Source: Sitta carolinensis (lineage: Eukaryota > Chordata > Aves > Passeriformes > Sittidae). Taken from it: a stretch of 64,000 bases of DNA. The DNA is taken from NCBI GenBank assembly GCA_032173965.1, contig JAVUNC010000019.1, positions 10,899,234 to 10,963,233 of the forward strand, written 5' to 3'. Under the pieces are notes generated by a model. It was not told the DNA's origin and did no database searches. It saw only the letters and a list, made by a program, of their open reading frames with translations. Both the position numbers and the translations under genes were made by a program. Below are positions 12,801 through 25,446 of this stretch, piece by piece (position 1 is the first letter of the stretch; every line of letters starts with the position of its first letter).

Positions 12801-15800
12801 TTCTCGATCACCCTGAGCCCTGTCATCCCCTTGTGAAAAATTTGGCATTGTTTCAGAGGGCTGAGAGCCATAACACCTGACAGCAAAAAGAACTTTGACA
12901 GCAGTGGGCTGCTGTCATGATTTTCTCCCTTGTCCCTGTGATAACAGGTCAGAGACTCCTCACTGTCTGAGAGCAGGGATTTTAGCAAGAAGTAGGTCTG
13001 AAAATGGTCAGAAGTGGCAGACCCATCCCATCCCTGTGATGATCTGTGTCACTGCTGCTTGCTGTGCTCTTGTGGTGCTGTGGAAAGCATTGTGGTAGTG
13101 TGCTGATAAAGCACAGGGACAAACCCCTGTTCAGGGTTGCTATGATCTGAGGGTAACTGAGGTTCTTGGGGCAGATTAGAGTGAAACAACTCTAGATGAC
13201 CAGTGTTTATAAGTATATATCTATATGGCAGGTTTATTTCAGAACAACTTGGTTGCCATGGAAAGGAGGTATGTGAAATGAGTCTGGGAGTGCTTGGGGG
13301 GTTTTCTTTGATAGTTTGGCACCACATGAGAGAGATCTCACTTGAGTGTAGTTGAGCCAGTTATGCCCCATCAGAATGGATGAATACCTTCAGGCCTAAG
13401 GGAGGGGGGATGGGGAGGAAGTTTTACACCTGAGCTGAGCCAGTTGTGTAAGGGAGGATATTGGCCTGATGAAAAGCATTATCCCACCCAGCAGGATGTG
13501 CTTCTTGTGGCCTCTTCCTTTATCTGGTTCAAAACCCAGCTTGTTGCTAAACTAAGGTTGGTTTGTCATGGCCAATCTCTGGTGATGGGTGCTCACCCCT
13601 CTGCACATAGGCTGTTCTTATGCAGATCAGAGGCTTCTCCACCACACATCCAAAAATTCTCCTCCTCCGGTTTGATGGACCTCAGCAAAGCACAGCTGCT
13701 GCTTTTGCAGAGGGCCATTTGTTAAAGTCATTAACTATTACCATTTCAGTCTCTCACAGATTACCTGTCCCATCATGCTGGGTTAATACATCAGGGGCCT
13801 ATGTCCCTGGGAATTGTGCATATTGTTAAGGCTAATCCCTGAAAGAAATGGGGATCTTTTTTTTGTGATTTGTGTGCTGAGAGGGGAGAGCAGAACACAC
13901 TGGTCCTGAGGAGGTTGTGTCTCTTCTTAAGCTTGCTGATAAATTCTTCTCTGGAGGGGCTTCAGGACAGAAGTGCTGAGAAAGAAGGTCTGAAGGGGAA
14001 CAGTGCTAAGGAGAGAGAAGGAGCTCCATAGAGAGAGGTAGCAGAAATGAGAAACAAGACTTAGGGGCAGAGTGGATCAAATCTTTTCAAAATGGAGGGC
14101 AAACGTGGGTTGGGAAACTTTTAGGAGATGCTGCTCTGTGAATTTAGTTGTTCTAGTGTACTGTAACTTTTTGCCTGCAGGATCTGTTTGATGAAGAGGA
14201 TGACATGAGGAAAAGCAAGAAGGCCAGGAGGAAAATGAGCCGAACCACATCAATTACCAGAGTAACATCAGCATTTACAACATGATCTAAGGGATGGAAG
14301 GGATTCACTTTCCCCCCTCTGGAGGCAGTGAGGGGTGTTGGGAAAGGGGGATGCTGGACTGGTGCAGAGCAGGGGAAAGAGCCCTTGGCTCTGAGAAGGA
14401 GGAAAATTCTTGCCATTAATGAGCTAGTTTGTTGCTCAGAGCTGTATCCCAGTTCATGGTCTGTACTGTGTTCAGCCTGGCTTTGTATCAGTGGTGATCT
14501 GCATGCAACAGTTTTGACTTGCTGCTGTCGCACAGTCTCTTTCCTTTCTTGAGGAAAGGGAAGGTAGGCACGAGGAAAGCTAAACTGTTAGCAGCTCCTC
14601 TGCATGTCTGCAGAAGGGAGGAGCTTTTCTACCAGATCCATGCTCTCCAAACTTCTCATCTCTGTTGACTTCAACCCTGCAGATCCCTGGCCACTTTCTT
14701 CCTGAGTTTGTTCCCCATCTTTTCTTGCTCGAAGGCAGTATTGCTCAACCAGGTGGTCTGGGGAGAAACAGGATTTAAGTGAAGTGTTATTCCAGCCTGT
14801 AGCAGAGAAAGTATGAATCCTTGCATCCTCCCTCATGCCCAGACAGAGGCTTCTTGTGGAGTACAGAGGTAGTCCAAGTTCTAAAGTTCTACAGCAAATT
14901 TAAAGAGAGAGAGAGTAAGCATAGTTGACCTTAGACCTCTGGACAGCATGTTAGAGAGAGTAACTGTGGCCTGTATGTTAGTCAGCTTGGAACATGGTTT
15001 GATAGTTTTGCTGATCTTTTTTTCTTCCCTTCTTTTGTTTTAGCAACCAAACTTCAAGCAGAAATTTGTGGCTTTGCTGAGGAGGTTCAGAGTGACAGAA
15101 GAGGTGAGAAACAGGAAAGCTGCCCCATCTGGCAATGTCTCCTGCAGATGTGTAGGTGTCAGACTGCAGGTTCCCACTCACTGGGAGCACAAGGCTCATG
15201 AGCTCAGGGATGTGCTGAAGGTGGTATGAGACATGATAGAGACTAGGAAAATCAAAAAGCACCTTCCTCTTGGGGGAAGGTGCCTGGGGAAGAAGAGTGC
15301 TGTCATGCACTGACTCTGCACCAGGAGCTGGCATTGCAGGGGCAGTCCTGTCCGGTTAGACTGACCGCAGGCTAACATCAGCCTGTAGATGGCTTCTCTT
15401 GGCTGACAGCCCAAACTAAGTGTGTAGCACAGCCAGTGAAGGTCCTCCCAGATATCTAACTGCCAGTAAGTGAGATGGGTGTCCAATATTCCTTTAGATG
15501 TCACGCTCATGACACCCTCCTTTGGTCCAATGACAATGTCACTGGATTCTTCCACAACCTGGATTTGCCTCCCTGAGGTGGGGACAGTGCCATGGTGTGC
15601 CTCATGACTGACAGGCAGCTTGTACATGCCTGTTGTGGGTTGCAGGTAACTCCATGTCTCTTCACTGCTCTCTGCTGGGCTTCGTCCCACAGGTCCTGGA
15701 CTCTGACCCTGTAGACCAGACCCAGGAGGTGGAAGAAGACCTGGGCTTGCTCTATGACAGCCTGGAAGAGTGCAACAACAGTGACAGTGGCCCAGAGATG

Positions 15801-18800
15801 GAGGACAATGAGAGTGTGCACAGCACACCCAAGCCCACCCTGAGGTAAGGGTTGCAGGGAGTCCCTGGCCAACAGCACAGTGTATGGGACCTGGAGAAAT
15901 GCTCTCCAACACCTTTCTGTTGCTTGGGCTAATGCAGACATTCTCTTGTCTCCACTCCCATTGCCATCTTCTATTGGTACCACTGGTTCCTCACTCAAAA
16001 CTTCCCATTAAATCTCACTTCCTTCACAATTAGTCTCATTTTTCTGCCAGCTCTGCATCTGACACTGATCTGCTGGTACAGTCCTATCTGATGTAAGCCC
16101 CAGCTACTCCCAGCCCTCACATCTTTCTGCCAACAATCCTGGTGTTCTCTGGGCTCTCCACACTGAAGCATGCCTATCTTTTGAGCGCATTGTGACTGCT
16201 TGGACCAATCCTTGTGAGACGTGCATGCTGTGTTCACGGCCTGTGTGGAGATGTGACTAGCAACAAGAAATGCTGTTCCTCACCCCACTCCCCAGGCACT
16301 GGTGACTTGCTCTGCCAAGAACTGCTGATTTAGCACAGAAGTCTCCAGTAGATCATGCAGGGAAACCAGGCTTTGCTCCCATGTGATCTGTGCTCACCTG
16401 GCCTCTCTGCTCATGGCTCTTGTGCTTTTGTGCTGTCTTTTTGTGAAAAAGTTGTCTTTTATTGTCCTTCTACTTGACTGCGTCGTAGTGCACTGGGTCT
16501 CTTGTAGTCAAGCCAAACTCACTTGGCATTGTTGTTTCTATAGATTTTATATGTAGGATCACAGGATCATAGAATGGCCTGGGTTGGAAGGGACCTGAAA
16601 GATCATCTAGTGCCAACCCCCCTGCCATGTAAAAATATGTATATAATATATTTTTATATTATATAACATATAATATGTGTGTACATGTATATGTATATTA
16701 TTTGGTTGGTATCCCCACTGAAGGTTCTTAGCAGGAGTAGCAGGCATGGTTTGCCACAGGCAAACTGAAATTAAATCTGCTGGATTCTGGAACCTATGGG
16801 CCACTTGGGAGAAAACAAGAACATGATAGAAGTTGTGTTTTCCACAAACCCACAAGTCATTGTGAAGGAGACAGCAGGCACATGGGCAAGCTGATTAAGT
16901 GATCTGCTTGGACTCCAAAAGGAGTTTCACATGGTCTCTCATCAAATGAGACAAAGGTGCTGTGAGAGAAAAAGGAAGGTCTTTCTCTGGTCGGATAGTG
17001 GTTTATGTATATAGACTATGTGAACCTGTAAGAAAAGTCTATTGAGAGTATTTAAATATAAGACCTCCACCCTGGTTCTGCAAGTGCCTACTTGCAAACA
17101 TCTGGTCACTGGAACAGTGTTCCAGAGTGCTGGTTTGGGCTGGTAACCCACCATTACAGTCTTCCTGGCGTGTTTGGTGCTATTTCTGGAAGGACAACCT
17201 GTTGGACTCTGAGCTGTTCTTCATCCTGTTCACAAAGTATCCCTGGCTTGGTTTGGTCTCTGGTGCCTCAGTTTTAGGCAGTGCTGAATGTGTATCCCTT
17301 GAGTTCACAAGGGAATACTTCACAAAATTCTGGGACTGTGTATTTTCTAAGATGTGGAAGCTGCCTGCCAAGGTGTGTCATGGAGACTTCGTGTTTCCCA
17401 AGTGCTACATAACCTTCTCATGGGGGTAATTTACAGCCCAACATGTAAATTTGAGGTGATCCTCACGTTGGATTTCTTGTCATATTCAGCCTTGCTAGAC
17501 ACTGTAAACACCTCTGTGAAGCAAAGGCACTAATGGTGTGCAGTCCTTAATGGTGGGAAGTGGCTGGTGGCCTGGACTGGGCCAGCGGTGCTGGGAGATG
17601 ATCCTTTTGGTCATCCAGGGAGGCCATGCAGCATCAGTTTGCTCCTGCACAGGGGCAGAACTGGAGCTACAGCTGAGGCTGTTAGGCAGGACTTCAAGTC
17701 AGACCTGTTGATTGAAGGTCAAAGGTGAAGGAGCAAATATCTTCATAGGTGACTGAGAAAGTGGATGGGACAAGGGGGCTAAATTCATTTAGAATAGGAG
17801 GCTGTGCAGAAGGGCTGGGCTTTACCTAAATCTCAGTGTGCTGAGACATGGGCTCAGTCATGCTTGTAGGAGGAGAGCCTTTAAACTGCAGAACAGGAAA
17901 TTGCAGAAGAGCTCTGTGCTTAATGTGATGTCCTCAAGAGATGAAAGCTTAATTGCAAGTGAGAGAGGGCACAAACAAACACAGTTTTCATGGGGAAGGG
18001 GGAGACAGCCCAATTTAAATAGAGTGTTAAAAGTTAGAGGAAGTATAATACAATCTCGACACATCAGTGTCTGAGAAAAACGAGGGAATGAAAATTCCTC
18101 TTTGTGATGCCAGTGGCACTAAGGGTATGTCACATTCTGGCAGGATTGCTTGGGACAGTATAGAGGAGTATGGAAGAGATGCTGATTGAGGGGTGATCTG
18201 TTAGAAAACCTACACGTTTTTCTGGATTGACTAATATAGTCTCTATGGATTGAATTTCTTTCTGGGAAAAGGCAAGTATAGAGTAATGACTTTGCAGAGT
18301 GGTGACAATGATTTTGTAGCAGAGAATGGAGGGGAAGAGAAAGAAAAAATATATTAGTAAAAGGAGATGTCATTTATACCAGTGTGGCCTGGAGAAGATG
18401 TCCCACCAGGGCACTATTGTGGCTTTAAACCTGAAGCAACTGGTCACAGAGCCAGTGAGGGGGAAATCAAGCCTTGACTTTTCCCAACCAGTGTATAAAC
18501 ACTGCTGAAGAGCTGCTCTATGTGGGAACCATCATTTATTTACAGAGGTGGAAATGTCCTTTCAGGAGCAGTAAAACCTGACAAACACTGTCGTGCCTGG
18601 CAGTACAGTGTGCTTTATACAAATGAGGAAGCATGCTAAAAGGAAAATAAAAGGAGCAGGCAGGATGTTCAGAGATCTGGAGGTATCCTGCAGGAAGCTG
18701 CAGGTAAATCCTGATGAGAAAAGTAGAAAACAATGGAAAGAAACTCTGATATAGTACTAACAGAAGAACTTCCCTATATCTTATGACTCAGTGGTCATCC

Positions 18801-21800
18801 CTGGAAACCTGCAACCTCATAGCCCCATCTACACACTAGGCATATCGGGAGAGACGTTTCCTGGGAGTTAATGAGCACATACACAAAGCTTAGAGGGAAT
18901 CTAGCTCTGGTCTCCTACAGTGAAGTCACACATTGCAGGTGGATTCTGGTTGCTGTAAAAGTCATGGGAAAACTGGCAAGTGAGATCCAGTGATAGACCC
19001 CCACTTGTTTCCTAAACACTGGTCTTTTGAGCAGCCCACAGGCTGTGAAAGGGGTCCTTGGCAAATAAATAATGTATGGAAAAAGGGTAAGCAAATGTGG
19101 AAGTTCACACTGTAGTGGCAGAGACTGTCCTGGCTTCCCAAGAGAGTTTCTGTGTGCACTGTGGTGGCTTGAAAACAGGACCTTGGAGCTGCACTATGCA
19201 ACTCTACTAAAACATCAGCTCAGAGACCCAAAATTTGGCAAATTTAAGTACTGCGCTACCTGAGGTGTGGTTCTGTGTGCAATACTGAGGTCTTCAGAGC
19301 CTTGGAAAGGGGAAGGCAGAAAGGGAAGGTGAATGCTGCTGTTGGAAGTGTGGAACAGCAGCAGGCAGAGGCAAGGAGCAATCCCTGGTGTAGGGGAAGC
19401 AGAAGAGAAGGCAATAGAAGTCTGTGGAAGCTATGATGGTGCAGAAGAGGCAGAGAGGTTTAGCAGCATGCTGGAATTGTGGTGTTGACAGAGACCATAT
19501 ACCAGTGAGCTGGGGCAAGGTGGCAGCTCCTCACCTGCACTGCAGGGGTAGGGGATCACCTGAGGCAGAAAGCACCAGGAGACCTTTCCTCCAGCTCCTG
19601 GAGGTCACTGGGGGCACTGCTGGAAGGTTGCTCCTCAGCTGTGCAGCACACAGACACTTGGCTGTCTGGCCTGGTGTCCCACTGAGGACCTCTCCACAGA
19701 GCTCTGTGCTTGGGACAGGCCAGCGGGGTTGTGCTGGGATCACGGTGACTTTGTTCCTCTCTTATTCCTGCCTTTTTCTCTCCCGTCTGTCTGTCTGTCC
19801 GTCTGTTCGTCTGTCTGTTTCTCTGCAGGCGTTTCTTTGAGGGAGTCTCTCATTCTGGTTCCCAGACTGAGATCGGCAGTCTGCACAGCCAGAAAGGGCA
19901 GGATCAAGAGGTCGGGCAGCCCTGTGAGTTACACCTCCACCACCACCTCTTGCCCCTTTCCCTCCCCAGCTAGCCCAGCACCCCCACAGTGCCCGCACTC
20001 TGAGACCACAACTCCTGGCAGCGCCTGCCTGGGGCTGCTCCTTTCCTTCTTTCCTCCTCTTTTTCCCAGCACAGGCAGACAGGTAGCGATGGGGGGCATC
20101 CTCTGGGGCCAGTCCCAGAGATGCCTGACTCCCCTGTGGGAGCTTGTGTTCTGTGAGGCCAGGCATGGGTCACTGGCAGCTGCCCTGCACAGAGTGCTCC
20201 ATCCTGCTCTGACCCTAATCCCTGTCCCCCAGGGTGAGGCAGACAAGCGGAAGCCAGGAGCACAGCGACCACAGGAAGAGCCAGGAGTGGAGGTCCCTGC
20301 AGTGGTGAGTCCAGGCTATGGGGTGTGGAGCTCTCTCAAACCCCAGCTTGCTTTCTGGAGTACCAGGGGTGCCCACCAGGCTGGGAGCAGGGCTGGGAAG
20401 ACCAGTAGATTGTGCTGGAGAGCAGCAAGAGTTGGAGGAGTGTTAGGGTCTACAGGATGTGCTGCCCACTCCTCCCAAGATCCTGCAGTCTTGGCTCTCC
20501 TGGAGGGCCACCAGGCCTCTCTTGATGATGAGCGCTCATGGGTGCAGAGCTGCTCCCTGTTGGAGCAAGGAGAGCAATGTGTGTGAAGTGACTCTGTGTG
20601 GCCCTCAGGAGCTGGTAGCAGAGGAGCCGTGTCCCCGGCTGGCCCCCACAGAGGCTGCCATGAGGGAGGGCAGCATGGACAGACTGGCCCAGCTGGGCCC
20701 TGTGACCAAGACCGAGCTCCCCAGTGCTGTATCCCCCAGGTAAGGCAGGTCTGTGCCCCCTCCCATGGCTGAGTGAGCTCACACTGGCTCCCAGAACTGA
20801 GTAGGGGTTGCTGGAGATGAGATTTCCTCAACAGTTTTGCCTCTCCTGCTTCTCCTTCACAGCAAGGCAGAGAGCAAGCAGTTGTGGCGTCCCCGCAGCA
20901 CCTCAGTGAAGGACCGGCAGAGCTCAAAGGGACAGGGTGGCCGTGCCAGCAGCCTGGACAGTGAGAGCTCTCCAGACTCATGGCATAATACCCAGGTGAG
21001 GCCCCTGGGAGCCATCCCATTTGGAGGCTTCCCACTCAAGACCTCTGCCAGATCTTCAGCCATGGGCAAGGTGGCTGATTGGGGTTAACCTTTGTGGTGA
21101 TGGTGTCACAGGTGCCTCGAAAGTCTGTTTACGATCAGCTGAACCAGATCCTGGTTTCAGACGAGCAGCTCCCTGAGAGCATTGTGCTGGTGAATGTTGC
21201 TGAGTGGCAGGGGCAGGTGAGTAGGTGTGATGGGAGCTGGATGCATGCAGGCAGCTGTCAGCAGGGTGGATTCTCCCAGTTATAGCAGGGTGACCTAGGG
21301 AAACTGGCACCAGCTGTGCTCTCCTCTCCCCCATTGTAGCCCTTTCTTCAGGGAAACAATGCATGTACAGGGTGCTGAGCCACATACACAAGAGTCAGGT
21401 GTGTCTCCTCCATTACACAGCATCACTGGATCCTAAAAAATCATGATGTCTTATCAGTCCTAGAAAGGCTGGCTAGCAGACTGTGCCTTAGGCCCTCACT
21501 GTTTGTTTGGTCCTGGCTCCCAGGAACCCCATCAGTCAGAGCTTTGTTGGATTCCCTGGCAAGGGGCCCCCTTCCTCTGTGGGCACCAGGCCCTGGGAAG
21601 CAGCACAGGTATTTACCACTGAGAGGTGGAAGAGTGTCACCTGCCGCTCCCAGGGATCATTAACTACATCATCAGAGCAGGGTGGGGTGTGAGGACATGC
21701 CCACCCCCTGATAAGTACTTGCCTCCCCCATACCTGGAGCTCTAAAGCCAAAGGTGAGCACGGAAATGTACCTGTGTGCAAACATGCGGTTAGATAAAAC

Positions 21801-24800
21801 ACATGTGAGGCCCCTTCAGGATCGTGCAGCTACATCTGGCATCTAGAAACAGTGCTGGAAAATTTTGAGGCAGAAGAATGGGCTTTGTGAGGGGCAGTGG
21901 AGTCCTGACTCAGGCCATGCATTCTTGGCTTATTCCATTTGTCCTGTATAGGGAAAAAAAGGTCAATGTCCACTCCCAGAACCAGCCCCCTTGTCTGTCT
22001 TGACTGCCTATTTTGCTGTTGAACTGCATACAGACACCTGAAGAGACAGAAGGATTTTGGAGTGCCACAGTGGGAGAGAGCAAGAGGAGGGAATGAGCAG
22101 AGGCAGAGTAATCCTAGAGCTGGGCCCTGCTGTAGGATGGCAGAATTTAAGTCAGAGGGTCCCTGGACCAAACTGCTTATTTCAAGGAACACAACCCGGT
22201 TCTTGGGACAGTTTTGCGCTTGCCATGGCAAGGGTGGTGGCTGCTGTGCTCAGAGGCAAAAGCAGGGGGCTGGCTTGGCCCCAGAGCAGAGCTGGGAGGA
22301 GTGGGGGATGCTCAGGATGCTGTTGAGAGTGACCTGATCGTTTCAGCCTTCCTACATGGCACGGGCGGGGACAGGTGTCCCATCTCTAACCCAGGGCAGG
22401 TATGGGCTGGTGCTGGGCAGCACAGCCATGCCTCCAGGGTGCCTTAACCTGAGCTCTCTGCATTGGCAGTACGTGAGTGAGCAGCTCCAGGCGCACAAGC
22501 AGTTGGTTGTATCCACCTGCTCCGTGGCAGACATCCAGGCAGCCTTCAACACCACTGTCTCCCGCATCCAGCGATAGTGAGTACAGCTTGGGCTCATCCT
22601 GGTGGCACTGGGTGGATTCAGAGAAGAGGCTGACTGGGTCTGGCCCTGGCTCCCCAGGGCTTATTAGGATCCTTTGGGTTTGTGGACACTACTACAGAAA
22701 CAGGTGTACACCCTGGGGAGAGTGGTAGGTCCCGGAGAGTGGTGCTTCTGCCTGTGGCAGTGCACATCGAGCTGGATATTCCCAGCAATGTGTTTTTGTC
22801 AGGTGGCCTGGCAGATCATGTCCCCTGGCCCACCTACTGAGCCACTGCACATCCCTCATGGTCTCCTTTTCCTCTCCCTTTGGCAGCTGTAACTGTAACT
22901 CCCATATGCCTCCCCCGGTGAAGGTGGTGGTGGCAGGGGACCAGAGCTACCTGAGTGTTGTCCTCCGTTTCTTTGTGGAGCAGCTGGCCAGCAAGACACC
23001 TGATTGGCTCAACTACCTTCGCTTCCTGCTTGTACCATTGGGTGAGAGCCAGCAAGAACCCAGCCCCAGGACTGTTCTCTCCCACCTCTCCAGACTCCCC
23101 TGCCTGAAGCCAACACTGCCCTTCTCCCCTGCAGGCTCCCACCCTCTGGCCAAGTACCTGGCCTCGGTGGATAACAAATACAGCACTCTCTTCCTGGACA
23201 CAGCGTGGCGAGAGCTGTTCAGCAGGGCTGAGCCGCCCACCGCAGGTGAGGAGCGGGGCAGGCTGGCATCAGCGGTGCCCTGAGGGGGGGCCCAGCTGCC
23301 ATCAGGGTCTTCATGGCTCTTTGTGCCCACAGACACTGTGGACATAGCAGGCCGTGTTGCCCAGTTCATCGCTGGAGCCAGCCTCTCTCACCAGCTCCCC
23401 ATTTCTGAGGCCATGCTGACCTACAAGCAGAAGAGGTGAGTGTGGCCCCAGGGTTCCTGTCCTTCCTCATGCGACCCCGGTCCGGGACGTGCCCAGGACA
23501 GGAATGAGGAACACAGGGACAAGTGAGTGAGGCTCTGCATTCCACTGACGAGCAGTGTGGTGCTGAGGGGAGCTGGGGTCCCACAGTGAGAGGCCCGCAG
23601 CACCATTCCCTGCCACCTCCTGGTGTGCTTGGCCCTTCCAGTAGCTGTGGCTGTGACAGCCCCAATGTGGGGACCAGCTGCCAGGGCTCGGATGGGCTGG
23701 GTGGGGCTGCAAGCTGGTACTGTGCTGTCCGGGGGTTGATGCTCGTGTTCCAGCTGCACTCTCACCTCTCCCTTCTCTTGGTTTCTGGCACCCAAGGAAG
23801 AGAAGTCTCTATTTTGATTTTTATATCAGGTATTGGCTTGTGCTTGCTGTGCCGCTGCCTGGCCCCTCCCTGCCTTTCCCCATGTGCGTCCATCCCTCTT
23901 GCTGTGCAGAGGAGCCATGACCCCACAGAGGGGCAGGGCTGCCCTCCCGCATGCAAGCCCTTTCCCAGCACTGGAGGGGACAACTCCTTGCCTCCTTGTG
24001 TAGTGTGCCCTGTGCTGCCATGTTGGGGACAGGGGGTCTCATGGGAGGGAGGGCAGAGGAGATGGTCTTAGTGGATGTGAGCCAGCATTGTCCCCTGCAA
24101 GTGCAGGGCTGTCTGGGCACAAGGTTAGTAGTCACACAGCAATCGGTGCTCAGCACACCCAGACCCTGACCAGCCTCTCTTCCTTCTGCAGCCCTGACGA
24201 GGACTCCTGCCAGAAGTTTGTCCCCTTTGTGGGGGTGAGTGAGTTGAGGTGCCAGCAGGGGCTGAGGGGAGAGGTGCTGTGCACAGTCATGCTGATGCTG
24301 GGTATCCTCTGGTTTTGTCCTTGCAGGTGGTGAAGGTGGGCCTGGTGGAGCAGTCTTTCAGTGCCTCTGGTGAGTCCCTGGGAATCCCCAGTTCTCTTCT
24401 CCACAGGTGGGAGGCTCTTGTGTCCCCCAAACCCTTAAACCCACACTTTTCATCCCCAGTGGACTCGGATGATGCCACAGTCTGCACCCCCTCTCTGCTG
24501 AGCTCAGTACCAGCCTCCAGTACAGCTGTTCCCTATGGCAAGGAGACCATGAGCACCCCGCCACCCTCCCCGTCCGTCAGCAGCAGTCTCTCGGGTGCTG
24601 GGTAAGAAAACAAGGCCCCGTCAGCCTCAGGCAGTGGGGGGAGAGGAGCAAGGGCACCACCTGTGTGCTGCATGTGCTGCCCGTGTTGCCCAGGTCTCCA
24701 AGCCCTGGTGTGGAGGTGATGGGCCTGCAGGTGGACTACTGGACAACACAAGGGCCGGAGAGGAAGAAGGAGGGTGACAAGCGGGAGACGGGTATCAAGA

Positions 24801-25446
24801 ACACACTCAAGAGCAACTTCCGCTCACTGCAGGTCAGCCGCATCCCCAGCACAGGGGAACTGGTGCCCCCCAGCACCATGGCCATGACCGTGGTCACCAA
24901 GGAGAAAAACAAGAAAGGTAACCAAGCCCACTCTAGGGTGCTCTTTGCCTGTGGGGCCACAGTGCTTTGCAAAAAGGGCCGGGGGGAGCCTGTAGGAGGG
25001 CAGGGCTGATATGTGGCCCAGCAGGGCTCAGTCAATGCACTGGGCAGGGCAGGGGCTCCCATTTAGGGCCAGGTGGGGACATCCTAACATTGGTCCTGTC
25101 TGGCCTTGGTTCTCAGTGATGTTCCTGAGCAAGAAACCAAAAGAAAAAGACTTGGAACCCAAAAGCCAAGTCATTGAAGGGATCACACGCCTCATCTGCA
25201 CAGCCAAGCACCAGAACACCATGTTGCGAGGTGAGGGCAGGTACCAGCCCCTTGGGGCTGTAGTGGGGCAGACCAGGCAGCACAGGCTGGCTGTGGTAGG
25301 GCTGTGCCTCACTGCACCCTCTCCTCTCAGTCTCCATAGATGGGGTGGAGTGGAACGATGTGAAGTTTTTCCAGCTGGCAGCACAGTGGCCAACACACGT
25401 CAAGTACCTCCCTGTGGGCATCTTCGGCTACTCGAAGAGTGTGTGA
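6835..25446 (+). CDS. PACS-family phosphofurin acidic cluster sorting protein (5' partial), PACS2-like
   Basis: PACS proteins are cytosolic adaptors that bind acidic-cluster motifs of membrane cargo such as furin and link them to AP-1/AP-3, COPI and coat machinery; PACS2 also acts at ER-mitochondria contacts. Twenty coding exons join in phase from 6835 to a TGA at 25444-25446. Family hallmarks in order are a furin-binding region ([32 protein letters not shown]), an acidic serine cluster ([17 protein letters not shown]), a low-complexity middle, and a long conserved C-terminal region ([61 protein letters not shown]). Compared with remembered human proteins it is nearer PACS2 ([34 protein letters not shown]) with some PACS1-like positions, so no symbol is given. 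The first exon (N-terminus, MNLFATWE-type in the family) lies left of the window. One exon has a one-base deletion and another has an ambiguous donor; both are reported as findings. Confidence -1.
6923..11617 (+). other. PACS intron with one weak immunoglobulin-V-like fossil
   Basis: This 4.7 kb intron separates the exons ending at 6922 and starting at 11618. It contains no confident gene. At about 10405-10515 a plus-strand reading includes VHWHF, then [14 protein letters not shown] and AQDSGVYE, which loosely recalls the W and DSGVYxC positions of an Ig/TCR V domain. The intrachain cysteines are missing, so it is reported only as a low-confidence observation. Confidence -1.
12312..12325 (+). 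repeat. (CTGT)n tract at a PACS splice acceptor
   Basis: A short TGTC/CTGT repeat lies just before the acceptor of the exon beginning at 12331 and supplies most of its pyrimidine-containing tract. Confidence -1.
16556..16628 (-). mobile_element. CR1 LINE 3'-end fragment
   Basis: The block containing ATCATAGAATGGCCTGGGTT, then GGAAGGGACCTGAAAGATCA and CCAACCCCCCTGCCATG, is the reverse complement of the CR1 terminal region, so the element is on the minus strand. It lies in the PACS intron 15845-19828 and is cut off by AT-rich sequence on its right side. Confidence -1.
16629..16702. repeat. AT-rich simple repeat
   Basis: Low-complexity TATATAA/TATGTA sequence directly abuts the CR1 fragment. 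It probably expanded from or beside the repeat insertion. Confidence -1.
19785..19819 (+). repeat. (CTGT)n microsatellite at a PACS splice acceptor
   Basis: About eight imperfect CTGT units (with CCGT and TCGT variants) run directly into the TTTCTCTGCAG acceptor of the exon starting at 19829. Length change here could alter the branch point to acceptor spacing. Confidence -1.
21112..25446 (+). other. PACS exons encoding the conserved C-terminal region
   Basis: Exons 21112-21216, 22470-22576, 22887-23041, 23135-23245, 23333-23435, 24192-24234, 24327-24369, 24460-24601, 24694-24917, 25117-25230 and 25331-25446. Every junction keeps phase and uses GT-AG. The segment contains [60 protein letters not shown], the Ser/Pro-rich linker in 24460-24601 ([14 protein letters not shown]), [21 protein letters not shown], and the final exon ending [10 protein letters not shown]. 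This part is the strongest family evidence and shows no lesion. Confidence -1.

Larger units (their letters stand above)
15845..19828 (+). other. PACS intron of about 4 kb
   Basis: This is the largest intron of the middle region. It holds the minus-strand CR1 tail, the AT-rich tract and the CTGT microsatellite. Open frames on either strand show no family resemblance. Confidence -1.
12641..20995 (+). other. PACS exons encoding the acidic cluster and middle region
   Basis: Exons 12641-12732, 14181-14261, 15044-15103, 15693-15844, 19829-19923, 20233-20304, 20609-20739 and 20863-20995. The first two give the acidic, Ser-rich segment ([17 protein letters not shown], then DLFDEEDD) that in PACS1 is the autoregulatory CK2-phosphorylated cluster; a basic stretch (RKSKKARRK) follows. 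Next come [17 protein letters not shown], a second acidic run ([15 protein letters not shown]) and [12 protein letters not shown]. The exons 20233-20739 are poorly conserved with the family. [10 protein letters not shown] at about 20899-20928 occupies the place of the basic Ser/Thr site that in PACS2 is an Akt target (inference). Exon 19829-19923 ends in a phase that does not fit the next exon; see findings. Confidence -1.

Noticed and set aside
15196..15912. Minus-strand open frame of 238 codons
   Set aside because: Antisense to PACS exon 15693-15844 and adjoining intron; no family resemblance.
19729..20586. Plus-strand open frame of 285 codons
   Set aside because: It joins PACS intron and exon sequence; only 20233-20304 belongs to the gene in this frame.
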